Below, one piece after another: positions 1-6,103 of a DNA stretch of 6,752 bases (positions are counted from its first letter, which is position 1; the number at the start of each line of letters is the position of its first letter). The notes below the pieces were generated by a model that had not been told where the DNA came from, did no database searches, and worked only from the letters and a program-made list of their open reading frames with translations. A program made the position numbers and the translations under genes. This DNA comes from Acidimicrobiia bacterium (GTDB lineage: Bacteria > Actinomycetota > Acidimicrobiia > Spongiisociales > UBA5794). The stretch is from contig JAUVPA010000097.1 in NCBI GenBank assembly GCA_030598905.1, forward strand, positions 1 through 6,752, given 5' to 3'.

Positions 1-105
1 ACAAGTCCGACTACGACGACGACAAGTCCGACTACGACGACGACAAGTCCGACTACGACGACGACAAGTCCGACTACGACGACGACAAGTCCGATCACGA
101 CGACG
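1..105 (+). repeat. 21-bp tandem repeat, five copies, in frame
   Basis: Unit ACAAGTCCGACTACGACGACG. Copies 1-21, 22-42, 43-63 and 64-84 are identical. Copy 85-105 differs only by a swapped dinucleotide at 95-96 (TC for CT), changing Thr to Ile. The unit is a multiple of three and encodes TSPTTTT in the cupredoxin frame, so copy number changes would lengthen the linker without breaking the gene. The array may extend left of the window. Confidence 0.95.
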
Positions 106-378
106 ACAACGACTCAGGCGTCGGCAACGGTCGCGGTGTCGATTCCGGGTTTCAGTTTCAGTCCAAGATCCGTGACGATCAAGGTCGGCGACACGGTCCG
201 GTGGACCAACGACTCGGGTGTTTCACACACAACAACATCATCCGGCAGCTGGGACTCGAGAAGCCTCGGCGCCGGGTCCAGCTTCACCCAAACCTTCAAC
301 TCCGCAGGCACCTTCAACTACCTCTGCACCATCCATGGCGCCGCGGTGATGTCGGGCACAGTGAATGTCAACCCCTGA
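1..378 (+). CDS. Cupredoxin (plastocyanin-like) domain protein, 5' end missing
   Basis: The reading frame is open from the left edge to TGA at 376-378, so the gene begins before the window and only 125 residues are visible. Residues 1-41 or so form a Thr/Pro/Ser-rich linker made of TSPTTTT repeats. Residues 46-125 form a blue-copper fold. The four type 1 copper ligands are all visible: His76 (in GVSHTT), Cys109, His112 and Met117, in the classic order C-x2-H-x4-M followed by SGTVNV. Such small cupredoxins act outside the membrane as electron carriers or copper-binding domains. The Thr/Pro linker suggests a surface-anchored or lipoprotein form, but the signal peptide or anchor would lie off the window. 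A GTG at 136 could be taken as a start, but it would cut off the linker, which is clearly in frame; I reject it. The partner protein is unknown. Confidence 0.88.
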   Translation, partial: TSPTTTTTSPTTTTTSPTTTTTSPTTTTTSPITTTTTTQASATVAVSIPGFSFSPRSVTIKVGDTVRWTNDSGVSHTTTSSGSWDSRSLGAGSSFTQTFNSAGTFNYLCTIHGAAVMSGTVNVNP

Positions 379-390
379 ACACCGTCTTCT

Positions 391-410
391 TGGAGTAAGC
401 GTCCGCTCCA
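391..410. terminator. Weak hairpin between convergent genes
   Basis: The 39 bases between the two convergent stop codons hold an inverted repeat TGGAG/CTCCA (391-395 with 406-410, 10-nt loop). There is no T-run on either side, so intrinsic terminator function is only a guess from position. Confidence 0.2.
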
Positions 411-417
411 GGGAGGG

Positions 418-1107
418 CTATCTCGAGGCCCCGTCAGAGCGATCTCGCATGATGCGGTGCATGGCAACGACGTTCTCCATGTAGCGGTCCATCAGGGCGT
501 CGAAAGCAGCGGCCTCTTCCGCGGCCTCCGGTACTCGGCTGCCCAGGGCTCGGGTGGCGAACTTCGCTCCCCGGAAATAGACACGGAGGTCGCGAAACGG
601 CATCGCGCTTTGCCCGGGTTCAGGGACTCCCTCCGCCGGAGGCGGCTGGTGGATCGCCGAGAGGTCCATGGTCTTCACGACGTCCAACGTTTCATCTTCT
701 GTCGGCCGCTCGGCGTAGTCGCGGCTGACCTTGCGCCATGCCTCTTTGCCGTCGGGATCGATGACCACGGTGGCAATTCTGGCAAGATTTCTCCTGTCCT
801 TGGGATCGGCTAGGTCGTATGGATCGATGGCCTTTGTGCGATCGGGATCCGAGAGAAGGGGGAACGTCAGATTCAGTTTCTCGATCATCGCGGCGTGTTG
901 GCCAGGACTATCGATGTCGATCCCGGCAACGAAGGCACCAGCGCTTGTGTATTCGTTGTGTCTCAGCGCCACGCTGACCAGCTGGCCGTTGCAGTACGGT
1001 CACCAATCTCCGCGGAGGAACAGCAACACAACCGCTGCTCCTCGGTGGTCTGACAGGGTCCACGGCTGCCCGGCCTGGTCGGAAAGGGTGAAGTCGGGTG
1101 CGAGCAC
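418..1107 (-). CDS. Peroxiredoxin-like (AhpC/TSA) protein, candidate selenoprotein, TGA = Sec36
   Basis: Thioredoxin-fold peroxiredoxin-like protein, 229 residues if the in-frame TGA at 1002-1000 is read through. Visible family marks are APDFTL (residues 3-8), LSDHRG (18-23), LLFLRGDW (28-35), then U36-P-Y-C39, followed by GIDIDSP and FPLLSDPDR. In Cys homologues the motif is RGDWCPYC/RGDWCPFC, so TGA falls exactly on the catalytic Cys. Such proteins reduce peroxides or act as thiol oxidoreductases in the cytosol. The frame after the TGA stays open for 194 codons with clear family features, which argues against long-standing decay. A SECIS-like hairpin follows (separate entry). The start is uncertain: no ATG is in frame; GTG at 1107 gives a normal APDFTL N-terminus but lacks a good ribosome binding site, and CTG at 1128 is an alternative. 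It lies 48 nt after the sulfotransferase stop, so translational coupling is likely. Alternative: a recent Cys-to-stop mutation or sequencing error. Confidence 0.75.
963..1002 (-). promoter_or_regulatory. Candidate bacterial SECIS element, peroxiredoxin-like gene
   Basis: Counting the U of the UGA (position 1002) as 1, nucleotides 26-40 (977 to 963) form a perfect hairpin TCAGCG-TGG-CGCTGA with a G in the 3-nt loop. The loop begins 28 nt after the UGA. Known bacterial SECIS elements lie in the coding region just after the UGA, with the apical loop roughly 16-37 nt away and a G among its first two bases, so this fits. A competing fold pairs GGCC with GGTC (nt 16-19 with 24-27) around an AGCU loop, supported by CTGC/GTGG below it; it also has a G in position two. 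I cannot tell which fold forms. Confidence 0.5.
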
Positions 1108-1155
1108 GGTGCGAGCGTAGCTGGCCAGACATCCGCTGAGTCCGCGCCGGGAAGA

Positions 1156-1773
1156 TCACTCGTTCAGTCGAGTGTTGTGCCGAAACTCCTCAGTCGTGTT
1201 GGTGTGCGGGAATGCCTCTCGAGGTTCGTCGAGTCCGAGCGCTTCACACAGAGGACCCCACCCGTCTTCGGGTCTCCACTCGATGAGCCGCGTTCGAGAG
1301 ATGGTGGTCCTGACGCGTTCATTGTGAGTTTCGTAGGCGACAATGGCTGCGTCCTTGTCCTCGGTTCCGGCGGGGAACTGCACGTTGAACATCGCTTCGA
1401 CCATGGCGAACCACTCGGCTCCGTTCGGTGACGAGCCTCGGCGGAGCACATCGAAGATGGTTCGGTCCATGCTTCGATACCAGTCGTCGGCCGGCCGCGT
1501 CGAGAGCAACACGAACGCGTCTGGGTAGATCATGGCGAGCTCACGCCAGAAGTAGGCGGGAGGTTCATCGACGGCCGCTACATAGCCGGCGAGCAAGAAT
1601 CCCCAGTCGGGCTCCTCGCCACCAAGCGCCCGACGCCACGCGGCGATGTGATCCGGTCGAGCGAAGACCTCGCGCATGTGATAGCAGGGTCTACCAAGCA
1701 GACGCTCGAGCCCGAGTTTGAGCGAGTACGTGCCCGTTCGTCCCATCCCCGCACCGATCACCCTCAACGCCAT
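1156..1773 (-). CDS. Sulfotransferase-family protein (GRTGT type)
   Basis: A 205-residue protein of the P-loop-like sulfotransferase superfamily, closest in pattern to the Sulfotransfer_4 group. Residues 7-18 (GAGMGRTGTYSL) match the loop that binds the 5'-phosphosulfate of PAPS. CYHM at 30-33 and the Trp/Tyr-rich stretch around 57-75 are typical of the group. STRPADDWYRS at 91-101 has the Arg-x7-Ser spacing (R93, S101) of the 3'-phosphate binding motif. Length is normal for the group. The substrate is unknown, and many members have never been shown to transfer sulfate. ATG at 1773 is preceded by a weak AGGG with 7-nt spacing. The TGA stop (1158-1156) is in the same frame as the peroxiredoxin-like gene just downstream, and the two are probably co-transcribed. 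Confidence 0.85.
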   Translation of the reverse strand: MALRVIGAGMGRTGTYSLKLGLERLLGRPCYHMREVFARPDHIAAWRRALGGEEPDWGFLLAGYVAAVDEPPAYFWRELAMIYPDAFVLLSTRPADDWYRSMDRTIFDVLRRGSSPNGAEWFAMVEAMFNVQFPAGTEDKDAAIVAYETHNERVRTTISRTRLIEWRPEDGWGPLCEALGLDEPREAFPHTNTTEEFRHNTRLNE

Positions 1774-1786
1774 TGCGAAACCCTAG

Positions 1787-1998
1787 AAGGAGGCTTCGGT
1801 CGCGGAGGTAGCCTTGAATGCCGATGCGACCGTCGCCGACCTCGAGACACGAGGTATGGAGTTCGATACGGTCCCGTCGGTCAGCCGTGGCGGGTCCGTT
1901 AAGCGCGTCTCTTCGATCCCCACGGGAACCTCGTCGTGTTCTTCGAGGCGACCGAGAACCGGATCAATCCGCCGTGGCGCATCGGGACCGACGAGTGA
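1787..1998 (+). pseudogene. Remnant of a glyoxalase/VOC-family gene, frameshifted
   Basis: Two plus-strand frames together resemble the C-terminal half of a VOC (glyoxalase/bleomycin-resistance/dioxygenase fold) protein. From about 1814 one frame reads NADATVADLETRGMEFD, the usual 'DATVADLEARGVEF' helix-strand. From about 1912 the frame one nucleotide earlier reads FDPHGNLVVFFEATENR and ends at TGA 1996-1998, matching the 'DPDGN...LFE' strand that carries the metal-binding Glu. The switch lies around 1895-1911 and corresponds to a 1-nt loss. The N-terminal half is missing, since the region to the left is the start of the sulfotransferase gene on the other strand, and there is no convincing start codon. 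I therefore call it a decayed fragment. AAGGAGG at 1787-1793 looks like a ribosome binding site but has no suitable start after it. Confidence 0.6.
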
Positions 1999-2008
1999 AC
2001 GGTATTGC

Positions 2009-3958
2009 TCAGTCCCACGCGATCAGGGTGACTTCGATCGGGTCTTCGAACCCTTTCAACTGAATCGACCTTCGGTCGGCGGCGGGTGTCGATCTGCTGG
2101 TCAGATCGACGAGGTCGGTGCTCGACAGGATCTCGGATCCTGAGGCCTGGGCGCAGATGCGCGCCGCCCGGTGCACGTCTTGTCCGGCAAGCCCCGAACC
2201 CACTCCGGTGACTTCGCCCGAGTGGAGGCCGATGCGGACCGCAGGAGCGAATCCGTGCTCCGACCTTTGGGTGGCGAACGTCCTTTGAATGTCAACGGCA
2301 CAGTCGATTGCATTTTGTGTCAGATCAAACGCCACGAAGAAACCGTCTCCAGCACGGTCGATCTCACGTCCGTCGTGTGAGCCGAAGAGCGATCGAAGCG
2401 TCCTGTTGTGCCACCGCAGCAACTGTTCCCAGGCCGCGTCACCGATCGCTCCGATGAGAGCCGTCGAGTCCACGATGTCTGTGAACATGAGCGCGGCGAC
2501 CCTTCGCTCGCTTGGCGTCGATCGCCGGCCGACATCAAGCGCACTGCGCGCGGCCCTTACGTCGGGCACAGCGCCGAGTTCTTCGAAAGCGGTCAGTGCC
2601 GTCCTGAGTTCTAGTTCAGCAAGGTCGCTTGATCCCTGGTCGCGATATGCCTGCGCCAGCAACATGCGAGATCGAGCCGTCTCGTAGGGAACATCGCTGC
2701 GCAACCAACCGTCGATGGCTGCTCGCAGGCGCGGAACGGCATCCTCGGGGCTCCCTTCGGCGACGAGCACGGAACCCGCACCGTCGTGGGCGGAGGCCTG
2801 CAACGCAGTGGTGCCATATTCGTCTGCAATCGACTGGAGCTCGTCGGCAGCGAGGCGTGCGACGTCCAGCGATCCATTCTCGAGAGCGATCTTGATCTGA
2901 GAAGGAAGCAGTCGTGCTCTCCTCAGTGATGCTGACGTGTCGGCGAGGCTCTGGTTGATGAGATCCCGGGCTCCTTCGAGGTTGTCACGGGCTAGTTCGA
3001 GCAGCGCCATGCCCGGCTGCGGATCACGTCCCGACCCGTGCGCCTGGCGAAAGGCCACCTCAGCCTCTTCGAAGTCGCCCATGTGCATGCGAATCTCACC
3101 GATCTCGTAGAAGGCCATTCCGGCGAAGTCGGGGTAGTTGCCCAGCTCATCGCAGCCACGAATCGCCTCCTCCTCGGCGGTCTTCCAGTCGCCGCGAAGG
3201 CGCATGATCTCGGCACGATGAATGCGACAAACTCCCGGAAAGCCGGAGTTGTGGCCCGCCCGTTCGCACCAGCGTTTGGCCGCATCGCTCCAGTCGCCCG
3301 CTCGCCGATAGTCGGCGATCTGCTCGCATATGTCGATCATGTTGCAGTAGATCTTCCCGGTTGCGTAGGCGCCCAGACCTCCGCCGACGGCGGCGACCAT
3401 CGCTTCGTCCAGCAACGCCATTCCCTCGTCGACTTCGCCGAGCGCAACAGTCATGCGTCCCTGGTCGTGGAGGGTGATGGCCTGCAGGTCCAGGTCACCA
3501 CACTCGATTGCGAGCTGATGGGAGCGGCGAGAGAGTTTGAGGCCCGAGGTGGGATCGTCATCTCCCTCGAACGCCATCACCGATTTCATTCGAATCAGAT
3601 AGGCAGTTTCTGGAGAAGAGCGTTCGCCTTCGAGCAGTTGCTCAGCGCGTTTCACCCATGCTGTGCCAACTGCTGTGCCCGTCTTGTGAAAGTGGTCCTC
3701 GGCGAGGTTGAGGGCCACTCTCGCCGCGCTCGGGCTGTTGTGATCCCGGTTGTACGCGGCGAAGGCCCGCTCCCGCGCCTCGATGGCGTCGTCGGGCTTC
3801 CCCGACCACCAGGCCGACCGGGCAAGATCCTCGAGAACGGAAGGGTCGAGTATCTCGAGCTCGTCCGCGCTCTGGAGGAGCTCGAAGGCCTCTTGCCAGG
3901 AGCTCCTTTGGGTTGCTTCCCGGCCCTCGGCGATCAGATCGGATGCCGCTTCGGCCAT
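2009..3958 (-). CDS. TPR-repeat protein with C-terminal class III nucleotidyl cyclase domain
   Basis: A 649-residue soluble protein. Residues 5 to about 470 are an alpha-helical solenoid of degenerate tetratricopeptide-like repeats (for example MAFYEIGEIRMHMGDFEEAE), normally a protein- or ligand-sensing platform. Residues about 485-649 are a class III adenylyl/guanylyl cyclase homology domain: FTDIVDST with metal Asp494, RAGDGFFVAF with metal Asp538, RIGLHSGEV, then DVHRAARICA. The transition-state Arg600 is present, but the usual Asn is His596, and the usual adenine-contacting Lys before GDGF is replaced (IDRAGDG). The product, cAMP or cGMP, and even activity are therefore uncertain. Two ATGs compete, at 3970 and 3958. 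GGAGGGG at 3968-3962 lies 3-5 nt before the second, so I choose 3958. It follows the methyltransferase by 45 nt on the same strand and probably shares its operon. No membrane segment or DNA-binding domain is seen. The stop is TGA. Confidence 0.87.
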   Translation of the reverse strand: MAEAASDLIAEGREATQRSSWQEAFELLQSADELEILDPSVLEDLARSAWWSGKPDDAIEARERAFAAYNRDHNSPSAARVALNLAEDHFHKTGTAVGTAWVKRAEQLLEGERSSPETAYLIRMKSVMAFEGDDDPTSGLKLSRRSHQLAIECGDLDLQAITLHDQGRMTVALGEVDEGMALLDEAMVAAVGGGLGAYATGKIYCNMIDICEQIADYRRAGDWSDAAKRWCERAGHNSGFPGVCRIHRAEIMRLRGDWKTAEEEAIRGCDELGNYPDFAGMAFYEIGEIRMHMGDFEEAEVAFRQAHGSGRDPQPGMALLELARDNLEGARDLINQSLADTSASLRRARLLPSQIKIALENGSLDVARLAADELQSIADEYGTTALQASAHDGAGSVLVAEGSPEDAVPRLRAAIDGWLRSDVPYETARSRMLLAQAYRDQGSSDLAELELRTALTAFEELGAVPDVRAARSALDVGRRSTPSERRVAALMFTDIVDSTALIGAIGDAAWEQLLRWHNRTLRSLFGSHDGREIDRAGDGFFVAFDLTQNAIDCAVDIQRTFATQRSEHGFAPAVRIGLHSGEVTGVGSGLAGQDVHRAARICAQASGSEILSSTDLVDLTSRSTPAADRRSIQLKGFEDPIEVTLIAWD

Positions 3959-3961
3959 AGA

Positions 3962-3968
3962 CCCCTCC
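3962..3968 (-). promoter_or_regulatory. Ribosome binding site that decides the cyclase start
   Basis: GGAGGGG on the minus strand lies just before the ATG at 3958 and inside the codons after the ATG at 3970. It supports the downstream ATG as the true start. Confidence 0.6.
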
Positions 3969-4003
3969 ATGCGTATGAGGACCCCGGCATGGACGTCTCG
4001 TGA

Positions 4004-4849
4004 TTATCGCAGCTGGTCCGGCTCGGTGGCCCGAGCGGAGGACGCAGCCATTGCGATGAAACGGTGACGTTGCAGCAGTCCATCGTCTATTGCCGCGAGC
4101 CTTCGCTCACGGTGGCCGCGTCTCTCCTCGTACTGCTCGTCTCCCACAAGTGTCCGAAGCTCGCGTTCGTTCTCGGCCCACCCGTTTGCCAATGTTGCCG
4201 ACGCCTCACGGAACGTTCTCGTGACATCGGTACCCCCAAGTACCTCAAAGCCGACGTTGGCGAGCAGCTCGCCATATGGTCCATCCACCGCGACATGTTC
4301 GGGGCCGGCCTCGATCGCCGCTTCGTAGCGGCCGTCATCGAGGTCTTCGGCAACGACGATTGCGGTGAAGTCGATTTTGACTCCCGGCTTCAACACCCGC
4401 CGACACGCTCCCAGCACGGAGAGCTTGTCCGCTATTCAGCAGAAGACGTCTGAACTCGTTGCCGCATCGAACCTTTCGCTGCGGAACGGAAGCTGGCCAG
4501 CCGATGCGGCGACAACATGGCCCCGAGCACCGTCGACGATGAGCCGTCGACGAGCGGTACCCAGGCCAACCAGCGAAACATCGGTGAGCGTCACCTTGCA
4601 CCCGGACGCCGCAGCCAGGTAGATCCCCGGCCAGCCCGTGCCACTCCCGACGTCGAGTAGCTCGCTGTTCGACGTCAGCGCCAACGATTGCACGAGATCG
4701 TCGGCCTGCTCGATTGTGGTGTAACTGGTTGCTCCGTAGTCAGAACCCAAAGCCTCCCGCTCCATACGGCGCATGACGGGGGCATCCACATAGCCGTAGC
4801 GCAGATCGAAGCGCTCCATGCTGTTCGCGCTCCCGTCGACCATCCCCAT
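4004..4849 (-). CDS. Class I SAM-dependent methyltransferase, candidate selenoprotein, TGA = Sec138
   Basis: Read through one in-frame TGA (4438-4436), this is a complete 281-residue Rossmann-fold methyltransferase. Residues 65-73 (LDVGSGTGW) are motif I for S-adenosylmethionine, TLTD at 87-90 gives the acidic residue after strand 2, AGQLPF (117-122) is motif III, and FDAATSSDVFC (127-137) is motif IV. The TGA is residue 138, directly after Cys137. Coding resumes with IADKLSVLGACRRVLKPG, the helix and strand-5 turn expected next in the family, so the two halves clearly belong together in one frame. The stop-separated parts alone would lack either the C-terminal strands or the SAM site. A strong SECIS-like hairpin follows. 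The start ATG at 4849 overlaps the TGA of the upstream small gene (TGATG), implying coupling; ATG at 4843 is also possible. The substrate is unknown; a Cys-Sec pair near the active site suggests a redox or metalloid role, which is inference. Alternative: a Cys or other codon mutated to stop. Confidence 0.72.
4402..4438 (-). promoter_or_regulatory. Candidate bacterial SECIS element, methyltransferase gene
   Basis: With the U of the UGA (4438) as 1, nucleotides 10-13 pair with 34-37 (GACA/TGTC), 14 and 33 are an A-G mismatch, and 15-20 pair with 27-32 (GCTCTC/GGGAGC, one G-U). This gives ten base pairs around a 6-nt loop CGUGCU at 21-26. The loop starts 17 nt after the UGA and has G in its second position. 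That is the same place as the apical loop of the E. coli fdhF SECIS as I count it, and it meets the general bacterial rule. The hairpin sits inside codons for DKLSVLGACR. Confidence 0.6.
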
Positions 4850-5121
4850 CAGCCTTTCGTGTGAGTGATGTCGCCGGTCTGCCCGATACTGATGTACATC
4901 GTTTCGTCGTCTTTGGCGAGGTAGTAGAAGATGTAGACGATCAAGCCGACGAAGAGCAACAAGAACCAGATGAAAGCCCACCAGAAGCTGAACTTCTTCT
5001 TCTTGGACAGGTTCGCCGTCGTGTCGGTTTCGCTTTCCACGATCCAACCCTGCCGCACATACCGTGCGACCTGCTGGGTGAGGATTTCCTTGCGGTCGTT
5101 GATCGATAATTCTTCTGCCAT
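4849..5121 (-). CDS. Small single-pass membrane protein of unknown function
   Basis: A 90-residue protein. Residues 1-38 are polar and soluble-looking (MAEELSINDRKEILTQQVAR, then a GWIVESETDTTANL stretch). KKKK precedes a long aromatic-rich hydrophobic segment at about 43-69 (FSFWWAFIWFLLLFVGLIVYIFYYLA), and a short polar tail (KDDETMYISIGQTG) follows. The pattern 'YVRQGW.VES.TDT.A.L' plus a membrane segment recurs in small actinobacterial hypothetical proteins, as I recall, but I cannot name a function. Positive charges before the segment suggest the N-terminus is inside. GAGGTGA at 5135-5129 stands 7 nt before the ATG, a strong ribosome binding site. Its stop overlaps the methyltransferase start, so it is the probable first gene of a three-gene operon. 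Confidence 0.8.
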   Translation of the reverse strand: MAEELSINDRKEILTQQVARYVRQGWIVESETDTTANLSKKKKFSFWWAFIWFLLLFVGLIVYIFYYLAKDDETMYISIGQTGDITHTKG

Positions 5122-5128
5122 GTGCCTC

Positions 5129-5135
5129 TCACCTC
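5129..5135 (-). promoter_or_regulatory. Ribosome binding site of the small membrane protein gene
   Basis: GAGGTGA on the minus strand, a near-perfect complement of the 16S rRNA tail, 7 nt before ATG 5121-5119. Confidence 0.7.
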
Positions 5136-5181
5136 GTTGTCGTCATACAAACATTGTGCGCCCACTCGTGGCGGCGGATCC

Positions 5182-5197
5182 GTTTCCGTTCGGAAAC
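5182..5197. terminator. Hairpin in the 127-bp intergenic region
   Basis: GTTTCCG/CGGAAAC forms a 7-bp stem with a 2-nt loop (or 6 bp with a tetraloop). It lies 52 nt after the dehydrogenase stop and 61 nt before the small membrane gene. There is no T-run on the minus strand, so it may be a terminator, an operator or an mRNA hairpin; position alone favours termination of the dehydrogenase transcript. I saw no convincing -35/-10 pair in the rest of 5122-5248. Confidence 0.3.
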
Positions 5198-5248
5198 CCG
5201 AAACCTCTCTCGGTGTCGCACGGTCAGTTGCGCCCGCGTGCTCTGAGG

Positions 5249-6097
5249 TCACTCGGCGATTCCTGTGATTTCGGCGCTGGTGCGCCACAGCCGTGCCGCC
5301 GTAGCTTCGTCGTAGGACTGATCGGACGAAACAAGTGATCGGCGGTCGGCGACGTATCGGCCGTGCATGTCGGCGCCTTGTCGGCTTGTCACCAACCACG
5401 CGACAGTATCGGCCCCTTCCTCCGGGCTCCGAGCACGCAGATTCAGGACTGGCATTACGACCCGTTCGATGGCGTTTCGCGGTCTGAACAGAGAGGTTCT
5501 CACGGTTCCCGGGTGAGCCGCAATCACAGCCACCTTTGTCCGATCGACGCGCCGCGCCAGCTCGTAGGTGAAGACGAGGTCGGCAAACTTCGATCGCTGA
5601 TATGCCTTGAAGCGCTCGTAGTCGATGCGGTTTTGGAGATCGTCGAAGTCGAGTGTTGCTCCGCGGTGTGCTTCCGAAACGACATTCACAATCCTGGCCG
5701 GCTCGGACTTCTCCAATGCGGGCAGCAGGAGCCGTGTCAGCAAGTAAACAGACAGATAGTTCACGGCGAAGGTCAGTTCTATGCCGTCACCATTGGTCGA
5801 CCAGTCGTCGAATACGGCCGCCGCGTTGTTCACCAGCCCGTCGAGCTGTTCGTGCCTATCTGCGACGGCGATTGCAAGGTCACGCGTCTCGGCCTGTGAA
5901 GAGAGATTGGCGACCGTGGTGCTCAACGATGCTCTGGGAACTGTGGCACTCAGGTCATCTTCGGCTCGTGACACCGAGGCGGCGTCGGGTCCGTGGATGA
6001 CCACATGCCAACCCGCCTCGAGGAGCAGCTTTGCTGTCGCCAGGCCGAGCCCAGACGTTGAACCCGTGACCAGAGCCGTCTTGTTCGCAGGCGCCAC
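5249..6097 (-). CDS. Short-chain dehydrogenase/reductase, retinol-dehydrogenase-like
   Basis: A 282-residue classical SDR that uses NAD(P)(H) to oxidise or reduce an alcohol/carbonyl substrate in the cytosol. TGSTSGLG (11-18) is the cofactor loop, NNAA (90-93) the structural motif, and the catalytic tetrad is Asn113 (AVNYL), Ser141 (VVSEAH), Tyr166 and Lys170 (YQRSK). HPGTVRT follows the active site. The NGDGIELTFAVNYLSVYLLT stretch is typical of the retinol-dehydrogenase/WW-domain-oxidoreductase-like branch, whose bacterial members have unknown substrates. I choose the GTG at 6097: the GGAAAGGAAAGG purine tract before it gives a fine ribosome binding site at 6-nt spacing, and homologues begin just before the TGxxxGxG strand. 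A longer frame from ATG 6211 would add residues unlike the family. It is divergent from the membrane-protein gene at 6183, with an 85-bp shared upstream region. Confidence 0.9.
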   Translation of the reverse strand: MAPANKTALVTGSTSGLGLATAKLLLEAGWHVVIHGPDAASVSRAEDDLSATVPRASLSTTVANLSSQAETRDLAIAVADRHEQLDGLVNNAAAVFDDWSTNGDGIELTFAVNYLSVYLLTRLLLPALEKSEPARIVNVVSEAHRGATLDFDDLQNRIDYERFKAYQRSKFADLVFTYELARRVDRTKVAVIAAHPGTVRTSLFRPRNAIERVVMPVLNLRARSPEEGADTVAWLVTSRQGADMHGRYVADRRSLVSSDQSYDEATAARLWRTSAEITGIAE

Positions 6098-6103
6098 CGC
6101 CGG

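Noticed and set aside
1..105. In frame 3 the repeat reads KSDYDDDD over and over, resembling a FLAG-type epitope tag and hinting at vector DNA.
   Set aside because: The frame that joins the cupredoxin domain reads TSPTTTT, the order of residues is not that of the FLAG peptide, and Thr/Pro linkers of this kind are common in exported bacterial proteins.
418..1773. Sulfotransferase and peroxiredoxin-like gene as one fusion read through the TGA at 1158-1156 as Sec.
   Set aside because: The sulfotransferase ends at a natural family length, the 16 residues between the domains look non-coding (SSRRGLSG...), and the TGA does not fall on a conserved Cys.
3038..4003. Open frame of 321 codons on the plus strand.
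   Set aside because: It lies wholly antisense to the well-supported TPR-cyclase; such long shadow frames are usual in high-GC DNA and it shows no domain pattern.
4850..5047. N-terminal extension of the methyltransferase to 5047.
   Set aside because: It would overlap the small membrane protein gene almost fully, and its residues are Arg/His-rich shadow sequence.
418..5121. Genome-wide reassignment of TGA to an amino acid such as Cys or Trp.
   Set aside because: At least five genes here end at TGA at the expected family length, and Trp is encoded by TGG throughout.
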